This document shows positions 34,509-45,189 of a DNA stretch of 64,000 bases, piece by piece. The notes under the pieces are model-generated. The model was not told the origin of the DNA. It saw only the letters and a program-made list of their open reading frames with translations, and did no database searches. The translations under genes were made by a program, and so were the position numbers. The DNA lies in NCBI RefSeq assembly GCF_019175285.1, contig NC_056527.1, positions 114,206,336 through 114,270,335 on the forward strand. Reading direction: 5' to 3'. The DNA comes from Sceloporus undulatus (taxonomy: Eukaryota; Chordata; Lepidosauria; Squamata; Phrynosomatidae). Within the stretch, counting starts at the first letter, position 1, and every line of letters begins with the position of its first letter.

Positions 34509-34826
34509 GCAGCACCACAGAGATTCGAACCTTCATCCTGCGCCCAAGCCCCAATGACATCTATGTGGACAAGGTTCCCAAGCTCACCTGTGTGGTCGTC
34601 AACATGGAGAGTGAAATTGGATTGGAAGTGGCTTGGTCACGGGAAAAAAGAGGGGGCCTGAACCCTGTACCCATAGACGTGAAAAAAGAGCTGAATGGCA
34701 CCCTGACAGGGTCCAGTTCTCTGATCCTCTCTGACGGAGAATGGCTGTCAGGAGAGACTTTTACCTGCACAGTGAAACACCCAGGCTTGCCTTTACCGAA
34801 GAGTACCAGGATTAGCAAGAAGATAG
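34509..34826 (+). CDS. IgY-2 CH3 (C-upsilon-3) exon
   Basis: Exon of 318 bp from TCCCTAG to ATAG|GTAAGT, phase 1. It encodes STTEIRTFILRPSPNDIYVD, B-strand cysteine in PKLTCVVVNME, tryptophan in VAWSREK and F-strand cysteine in GETFTCTVKHPG. The sequon LNGTLT matches the conserved CH3 glycan of IgY. It lacks the extra N-terminal cysteine (ESPC) of IgY-1, so the two chains may differ in inter-chain bonding. By eye just over half of the residues match IgY-1. Confidence 0.93.
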
Positions 34827-35668
34827 GTAAGTGGGAAACCAGTCTGCTCTCCACTTTGCTATTGGGGGTCTTTATTTCCCAGCAGCCTCCTAGTCAGGGA
34901 AGAGATTACTGAAAGTGCATGCAAACAGAGCAGAATTTGTAATATATGTAATTCATATTCAGAATATTCTTCTTAGAATTGGCTTTACACCTTTTTTTCT
35001 GAATACAGAAGTCAGCAGAGTAAGACCTGCTTTGCTGCTTTCTAGTGTTTTAGTGTTTCGTGGTGGGTCACATATCGGTACAGTGGTAAATTCACTGCAG
35101 GATTAAATCTGGACTTTCTGGACAAACTTTCAAAGACACTGAAGATATTAGGGTATGTTTCAGCATCTTGGATACCTCCTTTGAAGTTTGAACTAAACCC
35201 TGGAGTGAACTCACTGATTACTGATCTAGTGACTTTGATGCCTCACCACTGCTTGTGTCCACCTGACAAAAGAGCTAACCTTTCTGTCCCAGGAGACAGA
35301 AGACATCTGCAGCCCAATATGGGACATGACACCAGGAGCCAGGTTAGATTATATGGCCTCAGCCCAGCTCACACCTTTGTTGCTGAGGCTTCAGCTAACA
35401 TGATCTAGTTTGGTGAGCTGGAAATAAAGAAATACATATGTGTCTTGCTTTTTATAAGGTATGTGAGGAACAGTTCAGAATTAGGGGGCACCCTCCTATA
35501 GCCCTTCTCTCATGAAGACCTATGATAATGGCCTTCTTTTTATTAATATACATAATGGAGAATTCGCCATCTCATCCTTTCAAGATTTTTGTTTCCATTA
35601 TTTTGGTGTTGGCTAAGCCACTATTTTCTTTCTGCCTTTCTGTTCTGCTTTGCTTCTCGGCACACAAG
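34827..35668. other. Intron CH3-CH4 of IgY-2
   Basis: Nothing recognised apart from the pyrimidine-rich tract before the CH4 acceptor. Confidence 0.35.
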
Positions 35669-36006
35669 TGGCCAGCACCGCCCCCAGTGTGTATCTCTTC
35701 TGTCCTAACGATGAGGAGCTCGCCTCTAATGGCAGATATGTCTCCATCACTGCCCTGGTCAAAGGGTTCAAGCCCAGTGAAATCTCCCTGAAATGGCTAC
35801 GGGGTGGACAGCCCTTGGATGAAGCTGACTACATCACCACCCCAGTCTTCAGCGATGGCGACGACACTTATTTCTTGTTCAGCAAACTGAAGGTCCTCAA
35901 GACTGACTGGAACCGAGGTGATTCCTACACATGCATGGTTGTCCATGAGGGCCTGAGCGACAAGTTCATCCAGAAGAACATCGAGAAATCCCAGGGTAAA
36001 AAATGA
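35669..36006 (+). CDS. IgY-2 CH4 exon with secretory terminus; B-strand Cys replaced
   Basis: Acceptor CACACAAG, phase 1. It encodes TAPSVYLFCPNDEELASNG, then VSITALVKGFKPSEISLKWL and F-strand YTCMVVHEG, ending NIEKSQGKK with TGA at 36004-36006. The membrane donor G|GTAAAA is at 35995/35996. The canonical B-strand cysteine is alanine here (GCC, 35752-35754; TGC in IgY-1), while a new cysteine stands in the A strand (TGT, 35701-35703; CGC in IgY-1). The F-strand cysteine (35932-35934) is kept. The normal intradomain disulfide cannot form; a shifted bond or an inter-chain bond is possible. The rest of the exon is well conserved and open. Confidence 0.93.
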
Positions 36007-36121
36007 AGACCATTCTCTTCTAGAGTTGCATCTCTTTCACCATATCCCAGAATTATCTCTAGCATTGTTAGATGAAACAGTATGTAAATAATTTTCAGCA
36101 TGCATGAATGGCCATTGGCTT

Positions 36122-36127
36122 AATAAA
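36122..36127 (+). terminator. PolyA signal for secreted IgY-2
   Basis: AATAAA 116 bp after the CH4 stop, in a context (TGGCTTAATAAAA) close to that of IgY-1 (TGGCTGAATAAAA). Confidence 0.75.
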
Positions 36128-36324
36128 AATGAACTCATACAATGGCTCAAAACTGAAATGTCTATTATTACCGTATCTTCTAATAGCATTATGGCTTATG
36201 TGGCGTTGCTTGGTGGGTTCTATAACAAACACAGGTCTCATCTTACAAAAGCAAAATGTCACAGTTTGAGGTTAGCAACAGAAAGAACCATATTCCAATT
36301 TTTCATCAAGCAACTTAGAGTTCT

Positions 36325-36565
36325 GTAGTTTGGGTTCTCACATGCTTAGTTTGGGTTCTAGTTTGGGTTCTACTATACTTTGTATGGGTAATAGTTTGGA
36401 TTCTCTTGTGCTTAGTTTAGGTTCTAATTTTGGTTCTTCCATGTTTAGCTTGGGTTTTACTTTGGGTTCTCCCATGCCTAGTTTGAATTCTAGTTTGGGT
36501 TTCCTATGCTTAGCTTGGGTTTTAATTTGGATTCTCCTGTACTTAATTTGGGTTCTTTCATCTTA
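36325..36565. repeat. TTTGGGTTCT minisatellite
   Basis: Diverged tandem units built on GTTTGGGTTCTNNNATGCTTA, about seven to eight copies, G+T-rich on the plus strand. It lies just after the secreted polyA signal. It can be read as a repetitive open frame (SLGSS-like), which is a by-product of the array. Confidence 0.75.
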
Positions 36566-37310
36566 TCCTTCCAGTAACTTTTCATGGTAAGACAAGACTA
36601 AAATAGAGTGGGTTGTTGTTCCATGCCATCCAATGAACTTCATGGCTAAGCAGAAACTGGTCACTGTTCAGACACACAAACACACCCCTCTCTTTTCCAA
36701 GTCCAATAGGCTTTCCACTGCTCCACACTACATGCCACTTGTTTTAAAATTGTACTCTTTGGGGTGAAATTCAAGAGCAAAGAGGCTGCCACAACATTAA
36801 TCAAACATGCTTATTTAAGCTTTATTTACAAATCTTTCCAAAGGGTTTTTGTTGCACCTCTAACACACCCTCACCTACCTACCTACTTTCTTTCTTTCTT
36901 TCTGTCTTTGTCTTGTTATCCAAGGTGATTTACAATAAATTAAAACAAAGTACAGTTAAAATCTATTTGATACAGCCATTAAATAAACAAGTCTATTAAC
37001 AACACTAAACTAAAACAGTTTTTTTTAAATACATCGAAGCATAGTCAATAGGATAAAAGCATAGCGCACCCCATTAAAAGACCTTTCTGACCCAGTAAGT
37101 TAAGTTTAGTTAGGCCTACCAAAATAAAAAGGTCTTAGTCTGCTGGCAGAAAGAGAGCAGGAAAAGTGCTAAGCCTTTCAGCAATTTGGGAGCAGCCACT
37201 GAGAAGGCCTTCTCTTGTGTCTGCACCAAACACACCTGCAAGGGTAATGGGATCGGGACAAAGCCATTGCTGAATGAAGTTGGGAAGACTCATAGAGGAA
37301 AATACAGTAG
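36566..37310 (-). repeat. Antisense LINE/SINE-like repeat and flank
   Basis: 36,566-36,880 holds nothing recognised. 36,885-37,310 contains a TTTC run and then the minus-strand repeat also seen at 32,263 (GGGAGCAGCCACTGAGAAGG, CACCTGCAAGGGTAATGGGA). Confidence 0.45.
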
Positions 37311-37311
37311 A

Positions 37312-37672
37312 ATTATATAATCTTTGAGCTGGAGGGACTACAAAGACCACCTAATCGAACCCCTTGCCATGCAGGAATACACAATTACAGCACTCTGGAA
37401 AACTCGCCATCCAACCCCTGTTAAAAGACCTCCAAAGATGGAGAGTCCACAACCTTCTGCCAAACTGCTTTCACAATTAAAATGTTCTTCCTAATGTTTA
37501 AGTGGAATTTATTTTCTTGTCATTTAAATCCACTGATTCATGTTCCAGTCTCTGGAGCAACAGGAAAGAAGCAGGTTCCATCTTCCCCATCAGATACTGA
37601 AAGATGGCTATCACATCACCTCTCAGCCTTCTCTTTTCCAAGCTAAACATATCCAGCTCCCCAAGTCATTCT
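37312..37672 (-). mobile_element. Older CR1 3' end, left piece
   Basis: Minus-strand CR1 3' sequence (TTGAGCTGGAGGGACTACAA, AAGACCTCCAAAGATGGAGA, CACCTCTCAGCCTTCTCTTT). It continues at 39,037-39,112 (GCATGCCTTCCAGACCTTTG), so a younger CR1 landed inside it. Confidence 0.7.
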
Positions 37673-37675
37673 TCT

Positions 37676-39034
37676 GTATGTAACTGTTACATGGATTTGT
37701 AATTGGTTGACTGGCCGAACTCAAAGGGTGCTCACAAATAGCTCCTTTTCATCCTGGAGAGAAGTGACCAGTGGGGTCCCACAGGGCTCTGTCCTGGGGC
37801 CAGTGCTGTTCAACATCTTTATCAATGACTTGGATGACAGAATTGGGGGCATAATCATCAAATTTGCAGATGACACCAAATTAGGAGGAGTAGCTAATAC
37901 CTCAGAGGACAGGATCAAAATTCAAAATGACCTGAATAGACTAGAAAGCTGGGCCAAAACTAACAAAATGAAATTCAACACAGAAAAAAATGTAAAGTAC
38001 TGCACTTAGGGCAGAAAAATAAAATGCACAGATATAGGATGGGGGACACCTGGTTGAATGAGAGACTTATACATGTGAAAGGAATCTAGGAGTCCAAGTA
38101 GACCACAAGTTGAACATGNNNNNNNNNNNNNNNNNNNNNNNNNNNNNNNNNNNNNNNNNNNNNNNNNNNNNNNNNNNNNNNNNNNNNNNNNNNNNNNNNN
38201 NNNNNNNNNNNNNNNNNNGAAAGCTGGGCCAAAACTAACAAAATGAAATTCAACACAGAAAAAAAATGTAAAGTACTGCACTTAGGGCAGAAAAATAAAA
38301 TGCACAGATATAGGATGGGGGACACCTGGTTGAATGAGAGACTTATACATGTGAAAGGAATCTAGGAGTCCAAGTAGACCACAAGTTGAACATGAGTCAA
38401 CAGTGCGATGCAGCATCTAAAAAGGCCAATGCGATTTTAGGCTGCATCAGTAAAAGTATAGTGTCTAGATTAAGGGAAGTAATAGTGCCACTATATTCTG
38501 CTTTGGTCAGGCCCCACCTGGAATATTGTGTCCAGTTCTGGGCACCACAATTCAAAAAAGACATTGAGAAACTGGAACGTGTCCAAAGGAGGGTGACTAA
38601 AATGGTAAAGGGTCTGGAAACCATGTCCTATGAGGAACGACTTAGGGAGCTTGGGATGTTTAGCCTGGAGAAAAGAAGGTTAAGAGGTGATATGATAGCC
38701 CTGTTTAAATACTTGAAGGGATGTCACATTGAGGAGGGAACAAGCTTGTTTTCTGCTGCTCCAGAGAACAGAACCCGGAACAATGGATGCAAGCTACAGG
38801 AAAAGAGATTCCACCTCAACATTAGGAGGAATTTCCTGACAGTAAGGGCTGTTCGACAGTGGAACACATTCCTTCCTCGGAGTGTAGTGGAGTCTCCCTC
38901 CTTGGAAGTCTTTAAGCAGAGACTGAATGGCCATCTCTCGGGTATGCTTTGATTGGGATTTCCTGCATGGCAGGGGGATGGACTGGATGGCCCTTGTGGT
39001 CTCTTCCAACTCTACGATTCTTTGATTCTATGAT
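37676..39034 (+). mobile_element. Younger CR1 LINE, RT C-terminal part
   Basis: The plus strand encodes [39 protein letters not shown], the catalytic box [26 protein letters not shown], then [40 protein letters not shown] and the 3' end CTACGATTCTTTGATTCTAT. A 100-N gap interrupts it. It is opposite in direction to the CR1 copy that hosts it. Confidence 0.88.
38119..38218. other. Assembly gap (100 N) with duplicated flanks
   Basis: About 175 bp ending at 38,118 (from GAAAGCTGGGCC near 37,945) is repeated almost exactly right after the gap (from 38,219). The two contig ends overlap, so the duplication is artificial and the true gap is about zero or negative. Confidence 0.85.
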
Positions 39035-39631
39035 TCACAGGGCATGCCTTCCAGACCTTTGAGCATCTTGGTCACCCTGTCTAGACAGTCTTTCAAATAG
39101 CCTCCGCTCTGCCCCATACCATCAGCTGCATGCTTTAGCCAAAACTGCCACCGAGCCTCAGCTGTGAGATAAAAGCTGGGGGCAGAATCTTGTTGGCAAC
39201 TTATGCTGGCACAATGCTTGATTATGCCAGTGAACAATCCTTCTCTGGAGCACCATGAAGTAGTGATGAATAAAAAAGTTGTTTTTGTTGCAGAGAAAGT
39301 TGTCCTGCTGGCTCCAGTAGAGGACAGGAACTGTAAGACAATGTTCTCTCTTGACAAAGAGAACATCATTTGCTCTTCTCTTCACACATAGCGACAGCAT
39401 CACCATCCTGTTGCCCTGCCACTGTACCACTGCTTGCCCCAGTACTGCCACCACCTATGGCAATAATTATACTGGCCCAAATATCTAATGTCCCTCTCCA
39501 TTGCTCACTGCCATGGAACCCATTTTTACTATGGTATTATAGCTTTACGTGTGGGCTTTTTTAACCATTCATAATTTTCTAGGCCCCTATTCATTTCAAA
39601 ATCCAAAGGTAGACTGCTTATGAAATACATA

Positions 39632-39908
39632 TACTGTTGGCCTTCCTTATCCATGGATTCTGCATCCATGGTTTTAAACATCCATGGCTTGAAACTATTT
39701 CCAAAAAAAAATCTCGATTTTGCCATTTTATATAACAGACATCATTTTATTATGATATGAATAGGTTTGCCTTAGGGTTTCCATAAGTCGGAAATGACTT
39801 GAAGACACAACAACAACAACATATAATAGGACTTGAGCATCCATGGATTTTAGTCATCACTGTGGGTCCTGGAACCAAACACCAGTTGGAAACCAAGGGC
39901 CCACTGTA
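39632..39908. mobile_element. Tigger-type MITE with SINE tail inside
   Basis: Left end CTGTTGGCCTTCCTTATCCATGG, right end GGGCCCACTG with TA on both sides, CATCCATGG words in both halves. At about 39,760-39,821 it is interrupted by the 3' end of a Sauria-type SINE (CATAAGTCGGAAATGACTTG and (CAA)n). Confidence 0.6.
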
Positions 39909-40034
39909 TGACATTAGCAGCTTGAATAGGAATAGTTGTTATTTGTGGACTACACACTGTTGCTGTGCCTAATGCTACTGATTTTTGTCAACAGGATGGA
40001 TCCCTGCTCCAACAAAGCTGGTTTTGTCATATGC

Positions 40035-40262
40035 CTTTCTGTGCATCCATCTACACTGGAGAAATAATGCAGTTTGACACCACTTTAAGTGCTGTAGCTC
40101 CAACCTATGAAATCCTAGGATTTGAAGTTTTACAAGGTCTTTAGCCTCCTCTACCAAAGAGGTTGCCTCAGCAACCTAATAATCCTATGATTCTGTAGGA
40201 TGAACCCATGGCAGTTAAATGGTGTCAAACTGCATTATTTCTATGGGGTAGATGCACCCTAA
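40035..40262. mobile_element. Palindromic MITE
   Basis: Copy of the 31,507 family: CATCTACACTGGAGAAATAA at the left, TATGGGGTAGATGCACCC at the right. Confidence 0.7.
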
Positions 40263-42853
40263 GCCAGGAATCCTGGGCCTGAATACTATTGTGACTGCCA
40301 ACTCTTGAATGAATGAGATTTATCCATGTTGAACAATGGATACTATGGGTCTACTATAGTTGGGACTAGCCAAGAGGAAACAGGCCTTGATATCCTTGAT
40401 ATCCTTTTAGCTCTACATTTCAAGCAATAAACCTAAACTTGGGGTTTTATTCATGACAACTACCACACAAAGAGGAAGGAAGAAAGGAAGGAAGGAGTGA
40501 ACAAAATGGAATTTCAAAGTACACTTGAGCTTTATCCCTCCTTTTGGAAACTATAAGCACCAAATGTCCCTTTGCTGTTTTTTCATTGACACAAAAAAGA
40601 CAAACCAGTTTGAAACCTGGTTCGAAACTGGTTTAACTGTAATAGCTTTCTGCCAAAGGACCGCTCTAAGTGGTATTGAAATATCCATTGTCCTTTCATA
40701 ATCAGTGATCATTTCTGACCAACAGATTTAAAAGTAATTCTGATTTGTAGTGCAGACATGCCCTATTGGTCATGCATGTTCAGAAGACCTCACATCTACA
40801 GTAGAATGTGTGTAAACAAGTGTTCACATTCATGCACAAAGCTAGAAACATCATAGGCACATTCAAGTTTGATTTTGGTGTCTAAGGATGTGGGCACTGG
40901 GTGCATTTGAAAAAGAGGAGAGGCAAAGACTATTTGGCCCAACAAAACAGAAAAATGGACAGAAAAAGAACTTGAAATATGACCACACACATAAATTACC
41001 AAAAATATGCACATACACATACCTTCATTGTGCTGCTTTCATATGGAAAGGATGCAACTCTACCTTCTTTGGGACAGTTCTTTAGCAGCCACCATTGAAA
41101 GAAAGATGCTTCTTGGATGGCAAACATGAAGCCAGGCCTAAAATCAGATCTTAGAAAGTTCCATTTTAAAAAGGAATTACTGGTTACATTTTTTACAAGT
41201 AAGATATTACTAATATGTGTGATTTTTAATAGTATCATTTAAGATGTTCATTAACAACAGTAGCATTAAAGATGCTCATTTGCTTATTCCTTCATGTCAC
41301 TTTCCATTCCTTTAACAAAACTTCAAAAAGAGTAAAACATAAAATATTAACACATCCCTTCAAAATTCTCCCCAATTAATCATTAAATGCAACCAGTAAG
41401 CTTTAATCATTGCACAATTAAACACAGCTAGCAAACATTATTCATTCCACAATGCATTTAATGATACTACCTATTATGGCATATTCAAAAGAAAAGGTCA
41501 TTACAACCACATTGCTCTCCAAAGTAACAGGATATATAATGCTGTTACTTGTAACAAAGTACTTCCAAACTCTGAATAAATTGCAGCTTCCAGACTATGC
41601 ACAAATACAGTATATCAAATCCCCTTTGCACATTGCCCTTGCCTAATCCTTGGTTATTCCAATCACCAGTCTTGAAAAGTGGCATGTTCCTCATAATAAT
41701 CACTTTTATGGTTGGACACCCAGATGTAAAACCATACTCAGCTCAGCCTTGAAGCTCTCTGAATGGCTTTTTTGAAACAAGCCACTCCACCATAAAATAA
41801 ATCCATGGCAGAGGGTGGGTCTACACTGGCCAGTATATTCCAAGCTAGGTCATCATCCCACTGTTCCAGCTAGTGCCGCCATATTTTGTGCAAGTTGCCC
41901 CCTTTGAGGTTGAAAATAAGGTGCCCAGCATCAATCATATGGCTAGGTACCTCATTGTAACCTCAAAGAGAGCAGCCCATGTGAGCAGTGGCATCACCAG
42001 GATGCTGTGTAAACAGCTGCCCAGCATTGCTCCAAAGTGCTCTGTATTTTCCTTGAAAATCCAGAGCAAAGGATAGGGTTTTTTAAAGCCAAATTAAGGC
42101 AGGGGTAACCAAATTTGGTGCAGGCCCTCCCATGTGAAGACAGAATGCACCCGAATCAGGGCTTTGACCCTATGTCATCTGGATAGGGCAATACAAGGGC
42201 AGGGAAAACTGGTTTTAATAGTCCATGTAGCCCAGAGTTACAACATTTTCACTATCCAAGTATTTCAAGATTTCTGCAGAATTACTCCATCAGTCATTCC
42301 CATGACATCATTGTCCACTATAGGGTAGACTTTGCCATGAAGAGAATGTGGACAAGCAAACTTTCGTAACATCACTGCAGACTACTTTTCACCAAGTCCC
42401 CTGATGCACTGTAGAAAGGTCATCATTAGTGGTGGTCTAGAGCAGGGCTTCTCAGGCTATCTGATCTGAGGGACTGGCAATTAATGTGTGTCAATGTGTC
42501 AGAGACTGGCACTATATTTGTATCTAGTGGGTACAATTGTTCCATTTGTTCCTGAAAAGATACCAGGGACTGGCAGTCAATGGCTCGGGGTTTGGAACTG
42601 GTCCAGGGTGCGCCACTTTGAATAGTATTGGATTGAGCTAGGTAGATTTTCTTGGGAAGTCCTTGGATCTTGAAAAGTTGCCAGTGCTTTGCTGGAGTTC
42701 TGATAATTCCTAATAAATGCCAACCAGCTTTATGGGAAATGACTTTTTGAGGAAAAAGGTAGAGATATTTCCAAGTGAATATCCTGGTTCATTAGGATAT
42801 TTTGTATCTGTGGATACTGGAAGTAACATCTCTTTATTCCCTCCCTCCACCAG
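40263..42853. other. CH4-M1 intron of IgY-2, mostly unrecognised
   Basis: No exon seen. 42,440-42,630 (AGCAGGGCTTCTCAGGC ... GGGTTTGGAACTGG) may be a decayed hAT-type repeat. 41,815-41,900 has MITE-like GGTCTACACTGG. The remainder is plain AT-rich sequence. Confidence 0.3.
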
Positions 42854-42987
42854 GAATGACAATATTACAAATGGATTATAGAGATGAGACAGAAGAAGAT
42901 CTAGAAAGTCTATGGGCCACCATCTTCGTTTTCTTTGTTCTCTTCCTCCTCAGTGTGTGCTATAGTGCTACAGTGACACTGTTCAAG
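42854..42987 (+). CDS. IgY-2 membrane exon M1
   Basis: Acceptor CTCCACCAG, phase 1; donor AAG|GTGAGT, phase 0. It encodes the acidic linker MDYRDETEEDLESLW and the transmembrane helix with core [20 protein letters not shown], almost identical to IgY-1 M1. It lies 6.8 kb after CH4 (4.6 kb in IgY-1), the extra length coming largely from CR1 and MITE insertions. Confidence 0.92.
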
Positions 42988-43008
42988 GTGAGTGGGAAAG
43001 GAGGCAAC

Positions 43009-43250
43009 GCTGTTGTTGTTGTTGTTGTTGCATGCCTTCAAAGGCATGTCTGACTTATGAAAGCCCTAAGGCAAACCTATCGTGGGGTTTTCTTCGCAAG
43101 ATTTCATCAGAGGTGGGTTGTTGTTGCTTTCCTCTGGGGCTGAGGAAGTGTGACTTGCCCAAGGTTGCCCAAAATGGGTTTCCATGGCTGATCAGGGATC
43201 TGAACCGTGGTCTACAGAGGCAAATACTCAAACCACTCCATTGCAGTGGC
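43009..43250 (-). repeat. Sauria-type tRNA-derived SINE
   Basis: Full-length minus-strand copy starting 22 bp after the M1 donor: (TTG)n tail at 43,009, GGTTTTCTTCGCAAGATTTC, then a tRNA-like head whose B box lies near 43,195 (CAGATCCCTGATCAGCC region). The head is not a functional tRNA gene. Confidence 0.8.
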
Positions 43251-43643
43251 TCTCACTGTGACACTATTCAAGGTGTGTGAGACAGGAGAGTACTTCCGTC
43301 CTAACATTTAGGAGAAAGCAAAAATTGGTCAGGAGCAGAACAGTGAGAAAAGCTAAAGAAATAACTGATCAGTTGTTTGTAATATTTATTATTTAATATT
43401 TGCTACGGTAAAAGTTTCAGCAAGATGTTCCATTTAAAATCAGATCAATGGGATGAAATGGGAGTATTCAACACTTGGTTAGCTGGTTGGTAGTTTGGTC
43501 AGACACAGAGTGAGATTTGAAGAAAGAAGGATAAGGAATGTGATACATAGATTTACACACTTAGGCCCAAAAAGATAAGGCAGTGTTGTCCTGCTCTCGG
43601 TTCTGTTTCATGGCTATCCTGCTCTTTGTTTTCTCTCCAACAG

Positions 43644-43730
43644 GTCAAATTGCTTTTTTCTGCAGTGATGCACCTGAAAGAACAACCTGCAAGACCAGAA
43701 TATAGGAATGTAATCCCTCTTACAGCGTAG
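43644..43730 (+). CDS. IgY-2 membrane exon M2 (cytoplasmic tail)
   Basis: Acceptor CTCCAACAG, phase 0. It encodes VKLLFSAVMHLKEQPARPE then YRNVIPLTA and TAG, 28 residues as in IgY-1. The tyrosine and asparagine of PEYRNVI keep the Ig-tail-tyrosine motif. Tryptophan 3 of the common VKW start is leucine here. Downstream sequence to 44,460 has no recognised feature. Confidence 0.9.
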   Translation, partial: VKLLFSAVMHLKEQPARPEYRNVIPLTA

Positions 43731-44463
43731 CAGACTTTTTCCTAAGAACCTCATTCTTTATTTTCAGAGGAAGTCACTACTCAGAGCTACATGGTCTGCT
43801 CTGGTATGGATATCCCAGGCCTTTCCCTCAGTAAGGGGTCATCTGTTCCTTATGCCTCCCTCTTCCAGTGCACTCTGGTCTATTTTATGATAAGTGATGA
43901 GGTGCTCACAGCCCCAGAATCCATCAGCCCAAACATGCCACAGCCTGACTAGGGCTCATCAGTTGTTGACATCAGCTGAAAAACTGCCTTCAAGAAAAAC
44001 AGTTCCTTCAAAAAGGTTCTTAACTGAACTAGTTTCCACCAAGTTTCAGAAGCACCCACTTTTCTCATTGAACCTGTGGTTCTATTAGGAATGGATGGTG
44101 CACACACACATACCAGTAGATCTGGAGAAATCAACCAAGTGTACTACCTCTGACCTTATTTCCAGCACACTTTCCCTCTTCTCTGAGCTTCTGGCCTCCC
44201 GTGCATCTCCTTTTCCAATTCACCATGCATTTGCTATGCAAGCTCCTACCCAAACCCGACCCCTTATTCTCCAAGATCTGTACCAGAAGCCTTGTTCTAA
44301 TAACTCAGAGAAAAATCCTGTGGCAGATACAAAAGGGGCCTTTCCAGTGCTGCCACCCTAGTTGTACAATTCCCTTGGACTCCTGTTTCACTGGCTTGGG
44401 GCACAAAGTGAAGAAGACAATATTATCCTCCTGAACCTGCAAAGATGAATTATTTTAATGCTG
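43731..44463. other. 3' UTR and flank of IgY-2
   Basis: No exon or repeat recognised. The nearest AATAAA I see downstream is at 45,071-45,076. Confidence 0.35.
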
Positions 44464-44511
44464 TTGTTGTTGTTGTTGTTGTTGTTGTTGTCGTTGTTGT
44501 TGTTGTTGTCA
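44464..44511. repeat. (TTG)n microsatellite
   Basis: About 16 TTG units with one TCG interruption. Confidence 0.9.
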
Positions 44512-44769
44512 TTCTGCTTTTACTTCTGTTCTTACCTCCCTTGGTTTGTGTTTTTTAATATTTTATCCTTTAAACTTAATGCTCATGTTGCAGATTTAAA
44601 TATTTGTTATGGTTAATCACTTTAGAAACATGTGATGCAGGGCAAGGTGCAAATATTTTTTTAAAAACAGATAAATGAATTGATTGTACCTACCGATCTG
44701 ACTTCTCTCCACTCCACCATTCCTGCCACTATCAAGTTTCCATTGTATGCAGCATTGGGAAACTACCCT

Positions 44770-44895
44770 AGAGTCATAGAGTTGGAAGGGGCACTGATGG
44801 CCATGCAGTCCAACCCAATGCCAGTGCAAGAATCCACCACTAAAGCAACCCAAGAGGCCATCTTCCAGCATCTGCTTGAAAACATCTAGTCCCCC
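44770..44895 (-). repeat. CR1 LINE 3' end fragment
   Basis: GTCATAGAGTTGGAAGGGGC, CAGTCCAACCC and CCATCTTCCAGCATCTG in CR1 3' order, minus strand. Confidence 0.65.
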
Positions 44896-44950
44896 TGTCT
44901 ATATTGGAACATAATGACCAACATCTGACTCAAGTCTTCCCCCAACTACT

Positions 44951-45013
44951 TCCTTCTCCTTCTCCTTCTGCTTCTCTTCTTCTTCATTCTCCTCCTCCTC
45001 CTCCTCCTCCTCA
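44951..45013. repeat. Pyrimidine-rich (CTT)n(CTC)n tract
   Basis: Polypyrimidine run of about 60 bp on the plus strand, prone to triplex formation. Confidence 0.8.
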
Positions 45014-45189
45014 CGACTGCCTTATTAATAGTTCCATATTTTGTGCTCATTACTGGTTTTAGTGGACAATAATAAACACATACACAAATGAAAACCAAGT
45101 CTCCCTTTTTTTGAGATTGAGAAATAGTTGATTCTGCACTCAGGCACTGCTTATGAACATCCCATACACCACGGTTATCATATCTTGGT

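Larger units (their letters stand above)
30947..43730 (+). other. IgY heavy-chain constant gene 2 (complete: CH1-CH4, M1, M2)
   Basis: Gene-level span: CH1 30947-31246, CH2 33041-33367, CH3 34509-34826, CH4 35669-36006, M1 42854-42987, M2 43644-43730. All junctions have GT/AG, and phases agree (phase 1 between CH exons and into M1, phase 0 between M1 and M2). All exons are open. It is the diverged tandem partner of the gene at 1188-12259 in the same orientation. There is no leader or VDJ of its own; as a constant gene it needs a recombined VDJ upstream. A candidate polyA signal for the membrane form is AATAAA at 45,071, about 1.3 kb after M2. Confidence 0.92.

Noticed and set aside
36330-36590. 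Serine/leucine/glycine-repeat open frame
   Set aside because: It is a reading of the TTTGGGTTCT minisatellite, not a protein gene.
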